This document shows, one piece after another, positions 45,917 to 57,269 of a DNA stretch of 64,000 nt. Made by a program: the position numbers and the translations under genes. Below the pieces are notes generated by a model that had not been told where the DNA came from, made no database searches, and saw only the letters and a program-made list of their open reading frames with translations. Source of the DNA: an uncultured Holophagaceae bacterium (GTDB taxonomy: Bacteria; Acidobacteriota; Holophagae; Holophagales; Holophagaceae); the NCBI GenBank assembly GCA_903937385.1, contig CAIZZF010000014.1, positions 1 through 64,000 of the forward strand, read 5' to 3'. How positions within the stretch are numbered: the stretch's first letter is position 1; every line of letters starts with the position of its first letter.

Positions 45917-46701
45917 GAACCCGTCGCCCCCATCCGGTTCACGCTCAGGTAGTTCAGGATGTCCTTCAGGAAGGCCTCGGCCGTAGGTCCGTTCGCCAGC
46001 CAGGGGTAGAAGGTCTGGCCCTGGCTGGAGCTGGCGCCGCTGACGGGAACTCCGAACAGGGCCCTGGGGCAGCTGAGGTCACAGGCGAGGAATCGCACGG
46101 CGGCGGGGACCTTGAGCAGCGACAAGATCCGCTGCTGGGCCCCTGCCCGGTCCTCGATGGTCGTGCCCAGCCAGACGTTCCGGGGTGGCTCGCCCGCCAG
46201 CCAGCGCTCCAGCCAGGCGACAAACAGCCCCTCCTCGCTGGCGTTCGGTTCGGACCGGGCAAGCTCGAGCGCGGCCTGCAGTAAGGCGGGGATGACCTTG
46301 GGCTGGCGAGTGAGCAGCATCCACGTCAAGTTGGGGGTCTGCTGCATGGTCTCCAGTGCCACCCGCCGGGCCTGATCCAGAGCCCTGTCATCGGCCCAGA
46401 AATCCCCCATTGAGTTCGTGAAGATCTTCAGGGTCTGGCTGGCCTCCCGCGCCTCCCGATCACAGCGACGGGCCGCTTCGCAGGCAGACTCCAGGGTGAT
46501 GCAGTGCTTGGCCTCGGGGAGTTCCTCCCCACCTGGAAGGAGCCCCCGGTCGACCTCGCCGGAAACCGGGTCTCTCGGGTTCCGGGATTTCCCGGTCCGG
46601 GATTCGGCATAGCAGACAGCACAGACCTGGGAAACCTCGTTCCGGGTCCGCCAGAAATCGACCGAATAACCATCGCGAAGCGTGGGGATGACTTGCGCCA
46701 T
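45913..46701 (-). CDS. DUF5131 (phage Gp37/Gp68-like) protein
   Basis: A 262-residue member of a family found in phages, plasmids and chromosomes. The CAVCYAE motif, [26 protein letters not shown] and [20 protein letters not shown] match DUF5131, which is suspected to be radical-SAM-like because of its CxxCYA motif, although a full CxxxCxxC is not visible here. GGAAGG precedes the ATG at 46701. It lies between acnB and ribH, unlike its usual mobile neighbours, and starts from an A/T-rich region. Confidence 0.78.
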   Translation of the reverse strand: MAQVIPTLRDGYSVDFWRTRNEVSQVCAVCYAESRTGKSRNPRDPVSGEVDRGLLPGGEELPEAKHCITLESACEAARRCDREAREASQTLKIFTNSMGDFWADDRALDQARRVALETMQQTPNLTWMLLTRQPKVIPALLQAALELARSEPNASEEGLFVAWLERWLAGEPPRNVWLGTTIEDRAGAQQRILSLLKVPAAVRFLACDLSCPRALFGVPVSGASSSQGQTFYPWLANGPTAEAFLKDILNYLSVNRMGATGS

Positions 46702-47060
46702 GAAACCTTCCTTGGAACTCACCGTGATTATTTCAACTCATGAACTTTTAACTTCGCGCGGGCTCAGTCCCTGTCAAGCGCACTAGGGGACCACCCGCCG
46801 ACCCCTGAACCAGCCCTTTCTGCCGCATAGCGAGGCCAGTCCTGGCTCAGGCTGATCTCCGGACTGGCTGGACAAACCTTTGGAAAAATTCTCGACATCG
46901 CCAAGGCACCCAAAACCCAGCACTGGAGCCTGCTTCCAGCCCCGCCCAGGCCATCCCTGCGAGGCCCAGGAACCCCACCCCCCGGTTACGGCTTTTCGAT
47001 TTGCATAACTTGCGTTCATGCTAGACTTTTTCCTCTTCAACCACCTTTCGGGGGGTTCCC
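46702..47060. other. 359-bp intergenic region with the ribH promoter
   Basis: The region between divergent DUF5131 and ribH holds no credible ORF. A probable promoter for ribH is TTTGCA (47000-47005), 16 bases, TAGACT (47022-47027). The ribosome site is the G-run before 47061. The DUF5131 side (46721-46757) is A/T-rich. No FMN riboswitch pattern was seen. Confidence 0.55.
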
Positions 47061-47546
47061 ATGGGGATCTTTGAGGGCCACATCCGCGTTCATGAAGGCG
47101 ATCGTTTCGCCTTGGTGGCGTCGCGCTGGAACGACTTCATCGTTGAGCGGCTGATCCAGGGCGCGCAGGACTGCATCCTCCGCCACGGCGGCAAGGAGGA
47201 CCAGCTGGACCTCATCCGGGTTCCCGGAAGCTTCGAGCTGCCCCAGGTGGCCAAGCTGGCGGCCCAGAGCGGCCGCTATGCGGGTGTCATCGTGCTCGGC
47301 ACGGTGATCCGGGGCGGGACGCCCCACTTCGACATGATCGCGGCCGAGGTCACCAAGGGCGTCGCCCAGGTGGCCCTGGACACTGGGCTGCCCATGAGCT
47401 TCGGCGTCCTGACGACGGACAGCGTGGAGCAGGCCATCGACCGCGCCGGCGCCAAGATGGGCAACAAAGGCTGGGAGGCCGCCATGAGCGTCCTGGAGAT
47501 GGTGGATCTGACCCGCACCCTCGGTGCCAAGAAAGGGCGCGACTAG
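47061..47546 (+). CDS. ribH: 6,7-dimethyl-8-ribityllumazine synthase
   Basis: A 161-residue lumazine synthase. [25 protein letters not shown] (catalytic H89) and [17 protein letters not shown] match the family. It condenses the two riboflavin precursors in a capsid-like oligomer. The ATG has a G-rich ribosome site; nusB begins directly after its stop, so the two are cotranscribed, a common pairing. Confidence 0.95.
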   Translation: MGIFEGHIRVHEGDRFALVASRWNDFIVERLIQGAQDCILRHGGKEDQLDLIRVPGSFELPQVAKLAAQSGRYAGVIVLGTVIRGGTPHFDMIAAEVTKGVAQVALDTGLPMSFGVLTTDSVEQAIDRAGAKMGNKGWEAAMSVLEMVDLTRTLGAKKGRD

Positions 47547-48014
47547 ATGGGTGTTCGCCGCCGGGGGCGGGAGTACGCCCTGCAGATGCTCTACGCCATG
47601 GACCTGACCGGCTACCAGCCGGATCAGGTCTTTGCGGGCTTCTACACCATCCAGGACCTGAACCGGGACGCCTTCTACTACGCCCGCCGGCTGGTGGATG
47701 GTGTGCACGGCCACCTGGAGGAGATCGACGGAGCCCTGGCCAAGTACGCAGAGCACTGGAAGATCCATCGCATGGCCGCCGTGGACCGGAACCTCCTCCG
47801 GCTTGGCCTCTACGAGCTGATGTTTGTGCGGGAGGTCCCCTTCCCCATCGTCATCAACGAGGCCCTGGAGATCGTGAAAGAGTTCAGCGACCAAGAGGGT
47901 ACCCAATTCCTGAACGGCATTCTTGATGCGGCAAGAAAAGAGTTCCGCCCAGAAGAAACCGGCCCGCGAATCAAAAAGAAGGCACCTGCGGCAGAATCTG
48001 CCGAAGATTCCTGA
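47547..48014 (+). CDS. nusB: Transcription antitermination factor NusB
   Basis: A 155-residue all-helical antiterminator, ending RIKKKAPAAESAEDS in a charged disordered tail. RGREYALQMLYAMD, DRNLLRLGLYELMF, VINEALEIVKEF and FLNGILD are typical. It binds boxA with S10 in rRNA operon transcription. ATG directly after the ribH stop. Confidence 0.95.
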   Translation: MGVRRRGREYALQMLYAMDLTGYQPDQVFAGFYTIQDLNRDAFYYARRLVDGVHGHLEEIDGALAKYAEHWKIHRMAAVDRNLLRLGLYELMFVREVPFPIVINEALEIVKEFSDQEGTQFLNGILDAARKEFRPEETGPRIKKKAPAAESAEDS

Positions 48015-48015
48015 C

Positions 48016-48044
48016 CTGACCGGCCTGCCTCGGTTTGCTATGCT
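48016..48044 (+). promoter_or_regulatory. Candidate promoter of accBC
   Basis: CTGACC (48016-48021), 17 bases, TATGCT (48039-48044), each matching four of six consensus bases. It gives a leader of about 30 bases before accB, whose GGAGCCTCG provides the ribosome site. Confidence 0.5.
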
Positions 48045-48083
48045 CGATCCCTTCCCCCGACTGACCTGATCGTTGGAGCCTCG

Positions 48084-48650
48084 ATGAGCACCCCCCGCAA
48101 GAAGTCCCCTGCTGTAAAACAGTCTCCGACCCCTGCTCGACCGGCTGCGCTCCCCGCCAAAACAGCCTCGAGCCCCCTGGGCCTCGAGGAGATCAAGGCC
48201 CTGATCGCCCTGGTGGGCCGCGAACCCTTCCAGGAGTTCGAGTTCGAGGCGGGTGATATGCGCTTCCGCATCCGCAAGGACGGTCCCGCCCCCGTGATGC
48301 AGGCCCCGGTGGCAGCCCCGATGATGATGGCGGCCCCTGCGGCCCCCATGATGCAGGCCCTGACCGCGCCGATGGCCGCTCCCGTCGCTCAGCCGGTCGA
48401 AGATCCCAACATCCACTTCGTCACGAGCCCCATCGTGGGGACCTTCTACCGGGCCTCCAACCCGACCGCCACGCCCTATACCTCCCCGGGTGACTACGTC
48501 AAACCTGGCCAGACCCTCTGCATCATCGAAGCCATGAAGCTCATGAACGAGATCGAGAGCGACGTGGCGGGCGAGGTCATCAAGGTGCTGGTGGAGAACG
48601 GCACACCCGTCGAGTACGGCGAACGGCTCTTCGCCGTGAGAATCGGCTAG
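48084..48650 (+). CDS. accB: Biotin carboxyl carrier protein of acetyl-CoA carboxylase
   Basis: A 188-residue protein: N-terminal accC-binding segment, an Ala/Pro/Met-rich linker (about 67-105; runs of AAPMM), and the biotinyl domain with K152 in EAMKLMNE as the biotin site. It carries carboxyl groups for the first step of fatty acid synthesis. It overlaps in operon with accC by two bases of gap. Confidence 0.94.
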   Translation: MSTPRKKSPAVKQSPTPARPAALPAKTASSPLGLEEIKALIALVGREPFQEFEFEAGDMRFRIRKDGPAPVMQAPVAAPMMMAAPAAPMMQALTAPMAAPVAQPVEDPNIHFVTSPIVGTFYRASNPTATPYTSPGDYVKPGQTLCIIEAMKLMNEIESDVAGEVIKVLVENGTPVEYGERLFAVRIG

Positions 48651-48652
48651 CC

Positions 48653-50083
<1,431 letters not shown>

Positions 50084-50111
50084 GGACGTCCAGGAGACCC
50101 CCTGATTCCGC

Positions 50112-50117
50112 TAGAAT
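50112..50117 (+). promoter_or_regulatory. Candidate -10 box of tRNA-Thr (TAGAAT)
   Basis: TAGAATGG, nine bases before the tRNA 5' end, so the transcript would begin only about two or three bases before the mature tRNA. No clear -35. Confidence 0.5.
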
Positions 50118-50126
50118 GGACCCTGC

Positions 50127-50202
50127 GCCGCCTTAGCTCAGTTGGTAGAGCTCCAGCTTTGTAATCTGGTGGTCACCCGTTCGATTCGGGTAGGCGGCTC
50201 CA
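50127..50202 (+). tRNA. tRNA-Thr (anticodon UGU)
   Basis: A 76-base cloverleaf: acceptor GCCGCCT/AGGCGGC, D-arm GCTC/GAGC, anticodon loop TTTGTAA (anticodon TGT, reads ACA), T-arm ACCCG-TTCGATT-CGGGT, encoded CCA (50200-50202). The anticodon stem pairs CCAG/CTGG but position 31-39 is a C-T mismatch. It stands between accC and the MCP gene. Confidence 0.92.
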
Positions 50203-50323
50203 ATTTGTAATGCATCTGCGGCCACCCCCCGGTGGCCGCTTTCGTAACGCTGAATCCAAATGGGCAAGTTCTAACCTTCACGAGCATTTCACCCGATGGT
50301 CCATTGAACAGAGCGGAGTCGGC

Positions 50324-51901
50324 GTGAACTGGACCATGGGATTCAAAATCCGGGCACTCGTGTTCCTGGTCTGTGGGCTCTTCGCCCTCCAGGAAGCCTT
50401 CTACGTCTTGCCCACTTTCAATTCCAAGCTCCTCGAGCGCAGGCAGAGCGAGAACAAGGCCGTGGTAGAGGTCGCCTTCGGTGTGGTCGAGCACTTCGCA
50501 GCCATGGAGTCCTCGGGGAAGGCCTCCCGATCAGAGGCTCAGGCCCTGGCGCAGGGCGCGCTTCGGGGCCTCCGCTTCGAGGGCGGCAACTATTTCTGGA
50601 TCAACGACCTCGAGCCGCGGATGCTCATGCACCCCACCAAGCCTGAGCTCGAAGGGAAACCCGTGGCGGACCTCAAGGATGCTTCCGGGAAGGCCTACAT
50701 GGTGGAGATCGCGAAGGTCGCCAGGCAGTCCGGAGGAGGCTTCGTGGCCTACGACTTCCTGAAGCCGCAGACCGGCAAGGTGGTGCCCAAGATCTCCTAC
50801 GTGAAGCTCTACTCACCCTGGGGCTGGGTGGTAGGCAGCGGGGTCTACCTGGATGAGGTCGCAACTGAAGGGTGGAAGATGGCCCTCACCCTCGGCCTGG
50901 GGATGGTAGCCGTGATGGCGCTGGCGTTTCCGGTCTTCCGGGTCATGACGGGCAGGATCAACACCTCGGTCAGGGAGGTCCGGGACGGCATCGAAACCAT
51001 CGTGGCCGGCCGGCTCACCCATCGCTTCAAGGTGCTGGGGCAGGACGAGCTCGCGGAGATGGCGGGCAACCTCAATGGACTGGTCGAACGGCTCCAGGGC
51101 GACTTCAAGGGGATCCTGCACGCTTCAGAATCGACGGCCTCGGGAGCCACCCAGCTCAGCGCCACCAGCCATGAGCAGCTGCGGGCCGCGGAGGAGGTCG
51201 CGAATGGCGCCCAGGTCCTCAAGGCGGCCCTGGAGCGCAATGTCGGCAGCATCGAGCAGGTGCGCGAGTCCCTGGATCAGACCGGGGGCCAGATCGGCCA
51301 GGCCGCCCTGCAAGTGGAGGGCGCCGTCGAGGCCACGGAATCCGGCCGGGCGGCTGCCGAAGAGAGCTTCCAGGCCATGGAGGAGATCAAGACGGTCTCA
51401 GACCGGATCGTGAAGGCTGTGCAGCTCATCCAGGAGATCGCCCGGCAGACCAACCTGCTGTCGCTGAACGCGGCCATCGAGGCAGCCAAGGCGGGGGCCC
51501 AGGGCAAGGGCTTCGCGGTGGTCGCGGAAGAGGTCCGGAAGCTGGCCGAGCGCTCAGGCGGGGCGGCGCGGGAGATCTCCGCGATGATCGAGGAGACCCA
51601 CCAGGCCGTGGGACGGGGTCAGGAAACGTCCCGGCTCACCCTGGAGAAGTTGCAGGTCATCCTCTCGGGCATCCTCGAGCTCACCGGAACCGTGCTCTCC
51701 ATCCGGATCTCCACAGAGGAGGAAGGGAACGCCATTGAGCAGATCCGGGCCCAGGTGCTGGAAGGAGAGAGCCAGGCCGAGCGGAACGCCTCTGCGGCCA
51801 TTGAGCTGAGCGCCAGCGCAGAGCAGGTCGCCGCCACCGCCCACGAGCTGTCCCGAGTCGCGGATGGCCTGGCGGAAACCGTCAGTCGCTTCACTGTTTG
51901 A
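50324..51901 (+). CDS. Methyl-accepting chemotaxis protein, single Cache sensor
   Basis: A 525-residue receptor. One N-terminal helix (about 7-27), a periplasmic sCache-type domain ([54 protein letters not shown]), a second helix, HAMP, then a long coiled signalling domain with the hairpin tip [38 protein letters not shown]. There is no C-terminal CheR-docking pentapeptide. The GTG at 50324 has GGAG five bases upstream. A STAS and a phosphatase gene follow closely, an unusual neighbourhood. Confidence 0.92.
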   Translation: MNWTMGFKIRALVFLVCGLFALQEAFYVLPTFNSKLLERRQSENKAVVEVAFGVVEHFAAMESSGKASRSEAQALAQGALRGLRFEGGNYFWINDLEPRMLMHPTKPELEGKPVADLKDASGKAYMVEIAKVARQSGGGFVAYDFLKPQTGKVVPKISYVKLYSPWGWVVGSGVYLDEVATEGWKMALTLGLGMVAVMALAFPVFRVMTGRINTSVREVRDGIETIVAGRLTHRFKVLGQDELAEMAGNLNGLVERLQGDFKGILHASESTASGATQLSATSHEQLRAAEEVANGAQVLKAALERNVGSIEQVRESLDQTGGQIGQAALQVEGAVEATESGRAAAEESFQAMEEIKTVSDRIVKAVQLIQEIARQTNLLSLNAAIEAAKAGAQGKGFAVVAEEVRKLAERSGGAAREISAMIEETHQAVGRGQETSRLTLEKLQVILSGILELTGTVLSIRISTEEEGNAIEQIRAQVLEGESQAERNASAAIELSASAEQVAATAHELSRVADGLAETVSRFTV

Positions 51902-51953
51902 GCACCCATCCAGACAGCAGCAATGACTGCTGCCCATTCCTGAAGGAACCATC

Positions 51954-52268
51954 ATGAGCAGTCCCATCGTCAAGATCCAAGGCGCTGTCGCGGTCCTGAG
52001 CCCTTCCGGCAGGTTCACCTCCGAGTCCCACACCGCCTTCAAGGAAGCCTCCTATCCGTTGGTCGAGAACCCCTCGGTCACCACCATCTGCATCGACCTG
52101 GCAACGGTCTCCTACATGGACTCGTCCTCCCTCGGCAGCCTCCTCCTGCTGAGAGAAAAGGCCACGGCCAAAGGCAAGAAGGTCACGTTGCGGAACCCGA
52201 ACCCAACCCTGCTTCCCACCCTCAAGATGATCAAGTTCGACAAGCTCTTCGAAACCTCGAACACCTGA
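51954..52268 (+). CDS. STAS-domain anti-sigma factor antagonist
   Basis: A 104-residue single STAS domain. YMDSSSLGSLL places the phosphorylatable Ser (S57) after D56. Such proteins bind an anti-sigma or other target when dephosphorylated. The phosphatase and a HATPase kinase-like domain that could control it are both encoded in the next gene (9 bp away). Confidence 0.92.
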   Translation: MSSPIVKIQGAVAVLSPSGRFTSESHTAFKEASYPLVENPSVTTICIDLATVSYMDSSSLGSLLLLREKATAKGKKVTLRNPNPTLLPTLKMIKFDKLFETSNT

Positions 52269-52277
52269 GCCCGGCTC

Positions 52278-53930
52278 ATGCGCATCCTTGTCGCCGAAGA
52301 TGACGCTGCCACCCGCCTCCTGATCCGGCGCGTGCTGGAGAAGGAGGGCTACGAGGTCACACTCGCCTGCGACGGCCTGGAGGCCCTGGACCGCTTTGCC
52401 CAGGCTGTGCCGGACATCGTCATCACCGATTTCCAGATGCCGCGCATGGACGGCCTGCAGCTCTGCCGCGAGCTGACGGTCGCCCGTGGCGAGCGCTTCG
52501 TGCCCCTCATCATGCTTACGGGCGGACAGGACGCGGATCTGCTCCACAACAGCCTGGAGGCGGGAGCCCTGGAGTTTCTCAACAAGCCCATCCGCCCGGA
52601 CGAGCTCGTTGCCCGGGTGAGGGCCATTGCCGCCATGTCGGCCATGCACTTCACCCTGGCCAACAACCAGGAGGAGACCCTGGGTGAGATCGCCATCGTC
52701 AAGCACCTGCTTGAGCGGCTGACCTCACCGGGCCTGAAGCTCATGCCACCAGGCTTCGCCATGGAGACCCTCCAGACCCGCCGGATCAATGGCGATGCCT
52801 GCTCCTACTTGAGAGGCATCGGGGGCAACCACTTCGGTCTGCTCTGCGATGCGACCGGGCATGGCCTCGTGGCTGGCGTGAGCACACTGCCGGTCCTGGA
52901 GACCTTCCAGACCATGGCCTCCCGCGACATCCCGCTCGAATCGATCTACCGGGAGATCAACACCAAGCTGTGCCGGCTGCTCCCCTCCGACCGCTTTACC
53001 TGCCTCATCATGTTCAGGCTGGACCCCGAGATGGGCATCTTGACGGTGCTCAACGCAGGGATGCCCGATGTGTTCCTGTTCAGGAGTGACAGCCAGGAGC
53101 TCCGGGTCTTCACCTCCAGGAACTTCCCGGCCGGCATCCTGGAGGACCAGGGTGAGATCGAAGTCGAGGATGCCGCCGTGGTCTCCGGGGATCGCCTCTT
53201 CGCGTGCAGCGACGGCCTGCTCGACCTGTTCGCCGAGCCGATCCTCCGCAAGCGCTTCCTGCGCCGCGGCACGAGATACTCCGCCGCGGAGGACCAAGCC
53301 TGGCTGAGAAACACCCTCCGGGTGAGCCTGAAGAACGCAGAGCAGCATGACGACCTCACCTGGGCCCTGTGGGAAGTCCCCCCGCCCATGCCTCTGGACC
53401 TGGGGCAGGATCCGCTCCTCCCCCCCACCGAAACCGTGGCGGGGCTGGTGCTCCAGTTCGACCTGGACCCAAGGATTCATGGGGTCCGGGACCTGGTGCC
53501 GAACATCCTCGGCCTGCTGGGCTACAAGGGGGTGCCCTCCTCGACGCTCCAGAAGCTGGGCATCGTCCTCACGGAAGGGCTCGACAATGCCGTGGATCAT
53601 GGCCTGCTCGGGCTCCTCTCGACCCTGAAGGCCAATGGCTTTGAAAACTATGAGGCCCGCCGGAAGGAAGCCCTTGACGCCCACGGGACCGGCCTTGCCC
53701 GGTGCCGACTGGCGCTCCACTACACGCCCGGCGCAGTCCCCGTCCTGCACCACCTGACAGTCGACATCTCGGACGATGGGCCCGGCTTCGACTGGGCCGC
53801 CCATGCGCAGTCCAAGGGTCCAGGAGAATTGGCGCCGCACGGCCGGGGCATCCTCCTGATGAAGGCACTCACCGCGGACTTCCAGTTCAACGAAGTGGGT
53901 AACGCGGTCTCCTTCACCCTGGCCTGCTGA
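52278..53930 (+). CDS. Response regulator with SpoIIE phosphatase and HATPase domains
   Basis: A 550-residue protein: receiver (D51 in IVITDFQMP; K in LNKP), PP2C/SpoIIE phosphatase (about 165-385; NGDACSYLRG, CDATGHG, CSDGLLD, HDDLT) and a C-terminal RsbW-like HATPase (about 410-550; VLTEGLDNAVDHGLL, DDGPGFDW, HGRGILLM). Phosphatase and kinase functions of a partner switch are thus in one chain, under a receiver. Its natural partner is likely the STAS protein just upstream. Stop TGA before the propeller kinase gene. Confidence 0.92.
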   Translation: MRILVAEDDAATRLLIRRVLEKEGYEVTLACDGLEALDRFAQAVPDIVITDFQMPRMDGLQLCRELTVARGERFVPLIMLTGGQDADLLHNSLEAGALEFLNKPIRPDELVARVRAIAAMSAMHFTLANNQEETLGEIAIVKHLLERLTSPGLKLMPPGFAMETLQTRRINGDACSYLRGIGGNHFGLLCDATGHGLVAGVSTLPVLETFQTMASRDIPLESIYREINTKLCRLLPSDRFTCLIMFRLDPEMGILTVLNAGMPDVFLFRSDSQELRVFTSRNFPAGILEDQGEIEVEDAAVVSGDRLFACSDGLLDLFAEPILRKRFLRRGTRYSAAEDQAWLRNTLRVSLKNAEQHDDLTWALWEVPPPMPLDLGQDPLLPPTETVAGLVLQFDLDPRIHGVRDLVPNILGLLGYKGVPSSTLQKLGIVLTEGLDNAVDHGLLGLLSTLKANGFENYEARRKEALDAHGTGLARCRLALHYTPGAVPVLHHLTVDISDDGPGFDWAAHAQSKGPGELAPHGRGILLMKALTADFQFNEVGNAVSFTLAC

Positions 53931-54087
53931 GATCCTGAGGTCCGGAGAACGGTGGCCTGGATTAACTCTGGCCCCGAGCCTGACCGAAAAATCAGGCATG
54001 ACCTTCCGGGGAGGGCGTTTCCATCTAGATCGTGGCGTTTCCGCTTGCCTCCAGGCGCTGGAGGCGGGCCAGAGGGGGTCTGCCTGG

Positions 54088-57000
54088 ATGACCCGGGTGC
54101 TTGTGGTTGGCCTTCCCCGTCGGGTCTGGCTGCTGGTGCTCGGCCTGTTCATTGCGCTCCCGCTTGCGGCCCAGGCCCTGGCCATGCGCCACTTCGACCG
54201 GCGGGATGGCCTGCCCCAGAGCCAGGTGACGGCCCTGCTCGAGGACCGCAACGGCTTCATCTGGGCCAGCACCAATGAGGGGGTGACCCGGCTGGGGCCG
54301 AACGGGTATCAGCTGTTTGACGCCACTACCGGCCTTCGCGCAAAGGACATCGTCTGCCTGTTGGAAGACCGCGCCGGGGCAATCTGGGCCGCCAGCGCCG
54401 AGCGCGGGGTTGCGCGGATCCGCGGCCGGGAGATCACGACCTTTGGGCTCAAAGAGGGCCTTCCGGACGAGACCACGCGGGCCCTTCTGGAGACCCGGCG
54501 TGGGGACCTGCTGGTCGGCACCGGACAGGGTCTTGTGCGGCGCCAGGGAGAACGCTTCGAGCGCATTCCCCTGCCGGAGCCCTGGGAATTGACTCCCATC
54601 CAGGCCCTGGCCGAAGACACCGAAGGCTGGGTGTGGCTCGGTGCCCGCAAGGGGACCGTTGCCCGGTGGAGGGAGGGCGCCTTCGAGGTGGCCGTGTTGC
54701 CCTCAGCCACGGGAACCTCCCCCCTGGTCACCATCCGGACGGACCCCTCTGGCCAGGTCTGGATTCTCGAGGCGGAGCGAATCCTGAGGCGAAGCCGGGA
54801 CGGTCGCTGGCAGGTGGAGTCCCTGCCGGGGCTGCCCGCCTCGGCCGTCTTCACCGGCCTCTCTTTCACACCGGCAGGCGAACTCCTCCTCTCGCTTGGT
54901 TCGGATGGACTCTACCTGCGGCAGCCCGATGGCAGCCACCGGCTCCTGAACCGCCAGAACCTGCTCTGCCGGGATTCCATCAACTGCGCCCTGCGGGACC
55001 GGAACGGCGGCCTCTGGATCGGCACCGACGGCGACTACCTCTGGGCCCAAGCCCTCCCGGGCCTCTGGAGCCTGACCCGCGACACCGAGACAGACCTGAG
55101 CCTGGGCCTCGGCTCGGTGACCGCCTTTCTGGCGCTTCCAGGCAACCGGATGCTGTTCGGGAGCAACAACGGAGTCATCCTCTGGCAGCAGGGCAAGGGC
55201 GTGCTGAAACGCTGGTCGCGCAGGGATGGTCTGCCTTCCGAGGATGTGTGGCTGCTGCACGAGGACGGTGGGGGCGGGGCCTGGGTCGGCACCCTGAAGG
55301 GCCTGATCCGCCTCGGCTCCGACCAGCGCATCCATCCGGGCCCTCCGGAACTGGAGAAGAGCCATATCCAGTGCATGGTCCGGAGGGGCAACCGGCTGTG
55401 GGTCGGGACCGACATGGGACTGGTGGAGCTGGATCTCCAGGGGCGGTTTCTGGGACGCCACCACCCTGTCCAGGAGACCGGCTACACCTCGGTTCACTGC
55501 CTGCTGGTGCGCGGCGAGGAGCTGCTGGTGGGCACCAGCGTCGGTCTCTTCAGCTTCGAGCGGGGAAGCTTCCACCGCTATCTCACCGGCGGTCCCTTGG
55601 ACCACATCCAGGTCCTGGCCCTCCATGCCGACAACCGGCAGCGCCTGTGGGTGGGGACCTCCCAGAACCTCCTGGTGAACGATTCCACCGAGGGTTCCTG
55701 GAGCAGCCTGGACCTGGAGGCCGGTGGGCAGCCACTGTACGGCATCACCTGGATCCGCGGTCTCGCTTCCGGGGGAACCGCTATCGGTCATGCCAAGGGC
55801 GTCACCATGCTGCCCCGGGAAGGCAAGCCCGTGCTGATCACGCATCGGCTGGGACTGATCTCGGACGAGACCAACCAGGGGGGCGCCCTCGAAGATGGCC
55901 TGGGCCGCCTCTGGATCGGGATGGTGGGCGGCGCCTGCTTCATGGAAGCCGGGGCCAGCGTCCCGGAATACCCCCTGCCGACCCCCGTGGTCCTGGACAT
56001 CACCTGGGAGCGGGGAACCTTCTGGATGCCCAAGGAGGTCACCCTGCCGCCCGGCTTCGCCTCCCTGGTGGTCCATGTGGACTCCGGCTCACCCAACACG
56101 CCCGTCCCGGTCCGCTTCGAGGCCCAGCTCGACGAGCTCGGTGGCAGCTGGCAGGCCCTGGAATCCGGCAACGGGAGCATCCAGTTCGGGGGCCTGAGCC
56201 CCGGAACCCACCTGCTGCGGTTCCGGACCAGCCTCGACGGCACGGTCTGGAACGAGGCCGCACCGGTGCGCCTGACCATCAAGCCCACCTGGTATCAGAC
56301 GCTCTGGGCCCGCTTGATCCTGATGGCGGTCCTGGCCTCAGCCTGCGTCCTGGTCATCCGGGCACGCTTTCGCACCCTGGAGCGGAACAATGAAGCCCTG
56401 GAGGCGAAGGTCCGCTCCCGGACCAAGGAGTTGCAGGCCTGGACGCGGGAGCTGGCGCTTCGGAACCAGGGCATGGAGTGGACCCAGCGACAGCTAAAGG
56501 ACACCCTCGAGTCCCGGATGCAGATGATCAACACCGTCAGCCATGACCTCCGCTCTCCTCTCACCAGCATCCTGCTCAGCGTGGAGCGCATCAACGGGGG
56601 CGGAGCCGAGGTAGAGCCCGGCCTGGCGAGAGTGCTGGGCATCATGAAGCACGAGGCCCATCGGCTGGACGGCATCCTCAAGAGCCTTCTCGACAAGAAC
56701 CGCGCGGAGTCCATGACCGACCGGCTGTCCCTGAAGCTGACCCATCCCCAGGATCTGCTCGAAAACCTCGAGACCACCCTCCAGCTCAAGGCCGAGGCCC
56801 GGGGGCTCCGGCCACGACTCGACCTCGATGCGGATCTGGCCGAGACCTGGGTCCTGCTGGACTCGGTGGCCATGCGGCAGGTGTTGTTCAACCTGGTGGA
56901 GAACGCCCTCAAGTTCACGGAGCCCCCGGGCGCCGTGGGGGTCCGGACCCGACTCCAGGGGAACCACTGGCACCTGGAGGTCTGGGATACGGGCCGGGGG

Positions 57001-57207
57001 ATTCCCCGCGCCGAGTGTGAGCGGCTCTTTCATCCCTTCGAACAGGGCCAGCATCAGGACGCCAAGAAGGGCTGGGGTCTGGGCCTCTACATCTGTCGGA
57101 CCATCGTGGAGGCCCATGGCGGGCGCATCGAAGTGGAGAGTGAAGTGGGCAGCGGCTCGGTGTTCCGGGTGAGCCTGCCCCTGGTGGGCAGCGAGACGCC
57201 GGCCTGA
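54088..57207 (+). CDS. Two-component propeller sensor histidine kinase
   Basis: A 1039-residue kinase. Signal peptide or anchor (VWLLVLGLFIALPLAAQA), then repeats of the two-component propeller type (LEDRNGFIWASTNEGVTRL, LETRRGDLLVGTGQGLVR and about ten more, to near 660), a Y_Y_Y domain, one membrane helix (LILMAVLASACVLVI), coiled coil, HisKA with H819 (SHDLRSPLTS) and HATPase (DTGRGIP, GWGLGLYI). No receiver or HTH follows, so an external regulator is needed. The ATG at 54088 starts a signal sequence; the longer start at 53998 lacks a good ribosome site. Confidence 0.9.
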   Translation: MTRVLVVGLPRRVWLLVLGLFIALPLAAQALAMRHFDRRDGLPQSQVTALLEDRNGFIWASTNEGVTRLGPNGYQLFDATTGLRAKDIVCLLEDRAGAIWAASAERGVARIRGREITTFGLKEGLPDETTRALLETRRGDLLVGTGQGLVRRQGERFERIPLPEPWELTPIQALAEDTEGWVWLGARKGTVARWREGAFEVAVLPSATGTSPLVTIRTDPSGQVWILEAERILRRSRDGRWQVESLPGLPASAVFTGLSFTPAGELLLSLGSDGLYLRQPDGSHRLLNRQNLLCRDSINCALRDRNGGLWIGTDGDYLWAQALPGLWSLTRDTETDLSLGLGSVTAFLALPGNRMLFGSNNGVILWQQGKGVLKRWSRRDGLPSEDVWLLHEDGGGGAWVGTLKGLIRLGSDQRIHPGPPELEKSHIQCMVRRGNRLWVGTDMGLVELDLQGRFLGRHHPVQETGYTSVHCLLVRGEELLVGTSVGLFSFERGSFHRYLTGGPLDHIQVLALHADNRQRLWVGTSQNLLVNDSTEGSWSSLDLEAGGQPLYGITWIRGLASGGTAIGHAKGVTMLPREGKPVLITHRLGLISDETNQGGALEDGLGRLWIGMVGGACFMEAGASVPEYPLPTPVVLDITWERGTFWMPKEVTLPPGFASLVVHVDSGSPNTPVPVRFEAQLDELGGSWQALESGNGSIQFGGLSPGTHLLRFRTSLDGTVWNEAAPVRLTIKPTWYQTLWARLILMAVLASACVLVIRARFRTLERNNEALEAKVRSRTKELQAWTRELALRNQGMEWTQRQLKDTLESRMQMINTVSHDLRSPLTSILLSVERINGGGAEVEPGLARVLGIMKHEAHRLDGILKSLLDKNRAESMTDRLSLKLTHPQDLLENLETTLQLKAEARGLRPRLDLDADLAETWVLLDSVAMRQVLFNLVENALKFTEPPGAVGVRTRLQGNHWHLEVWDTGRGIPRAECERLFHPFEQGQHQDAKKGWGLGLYICRTIVEAHGGRIEVESEVGSGSVFRVSLPLVGSETPA

Positions 57208-57257
57208 GGCGCCCATCCTGGCGCCGGTTTCCGCCTGAGGCCCATGGGCTTCCGCGC

Positions 57258-57263
57258 TATCCT
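57258..57263 (+). promoter_or_regulatory. Candidate -10 box, six bases from the start codon
   Basis: TATCCT ends six bases before the ATG at 57270, as at 12954 and 16439; CTGAGG at 57235-57240 is a weak possible -35. This suggests a leaderless transcript. Confidence 0.35.
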
Positions 57264-57269
57264 CGGACC

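Noticed and set aside
46783-47040. 85-residue minus-strand ORF in the acnB-ribH gap
   Set aside because: It would cover the ribH promoter (47000-47027), and its sequence is Trp/Gly-rich without motif or ribosome site.
46981-47060. FMN riboswitch before ribH
   Set aside because: The 33 bases after the likely transcript start are too short, and no conserved riboswitch core was seen.
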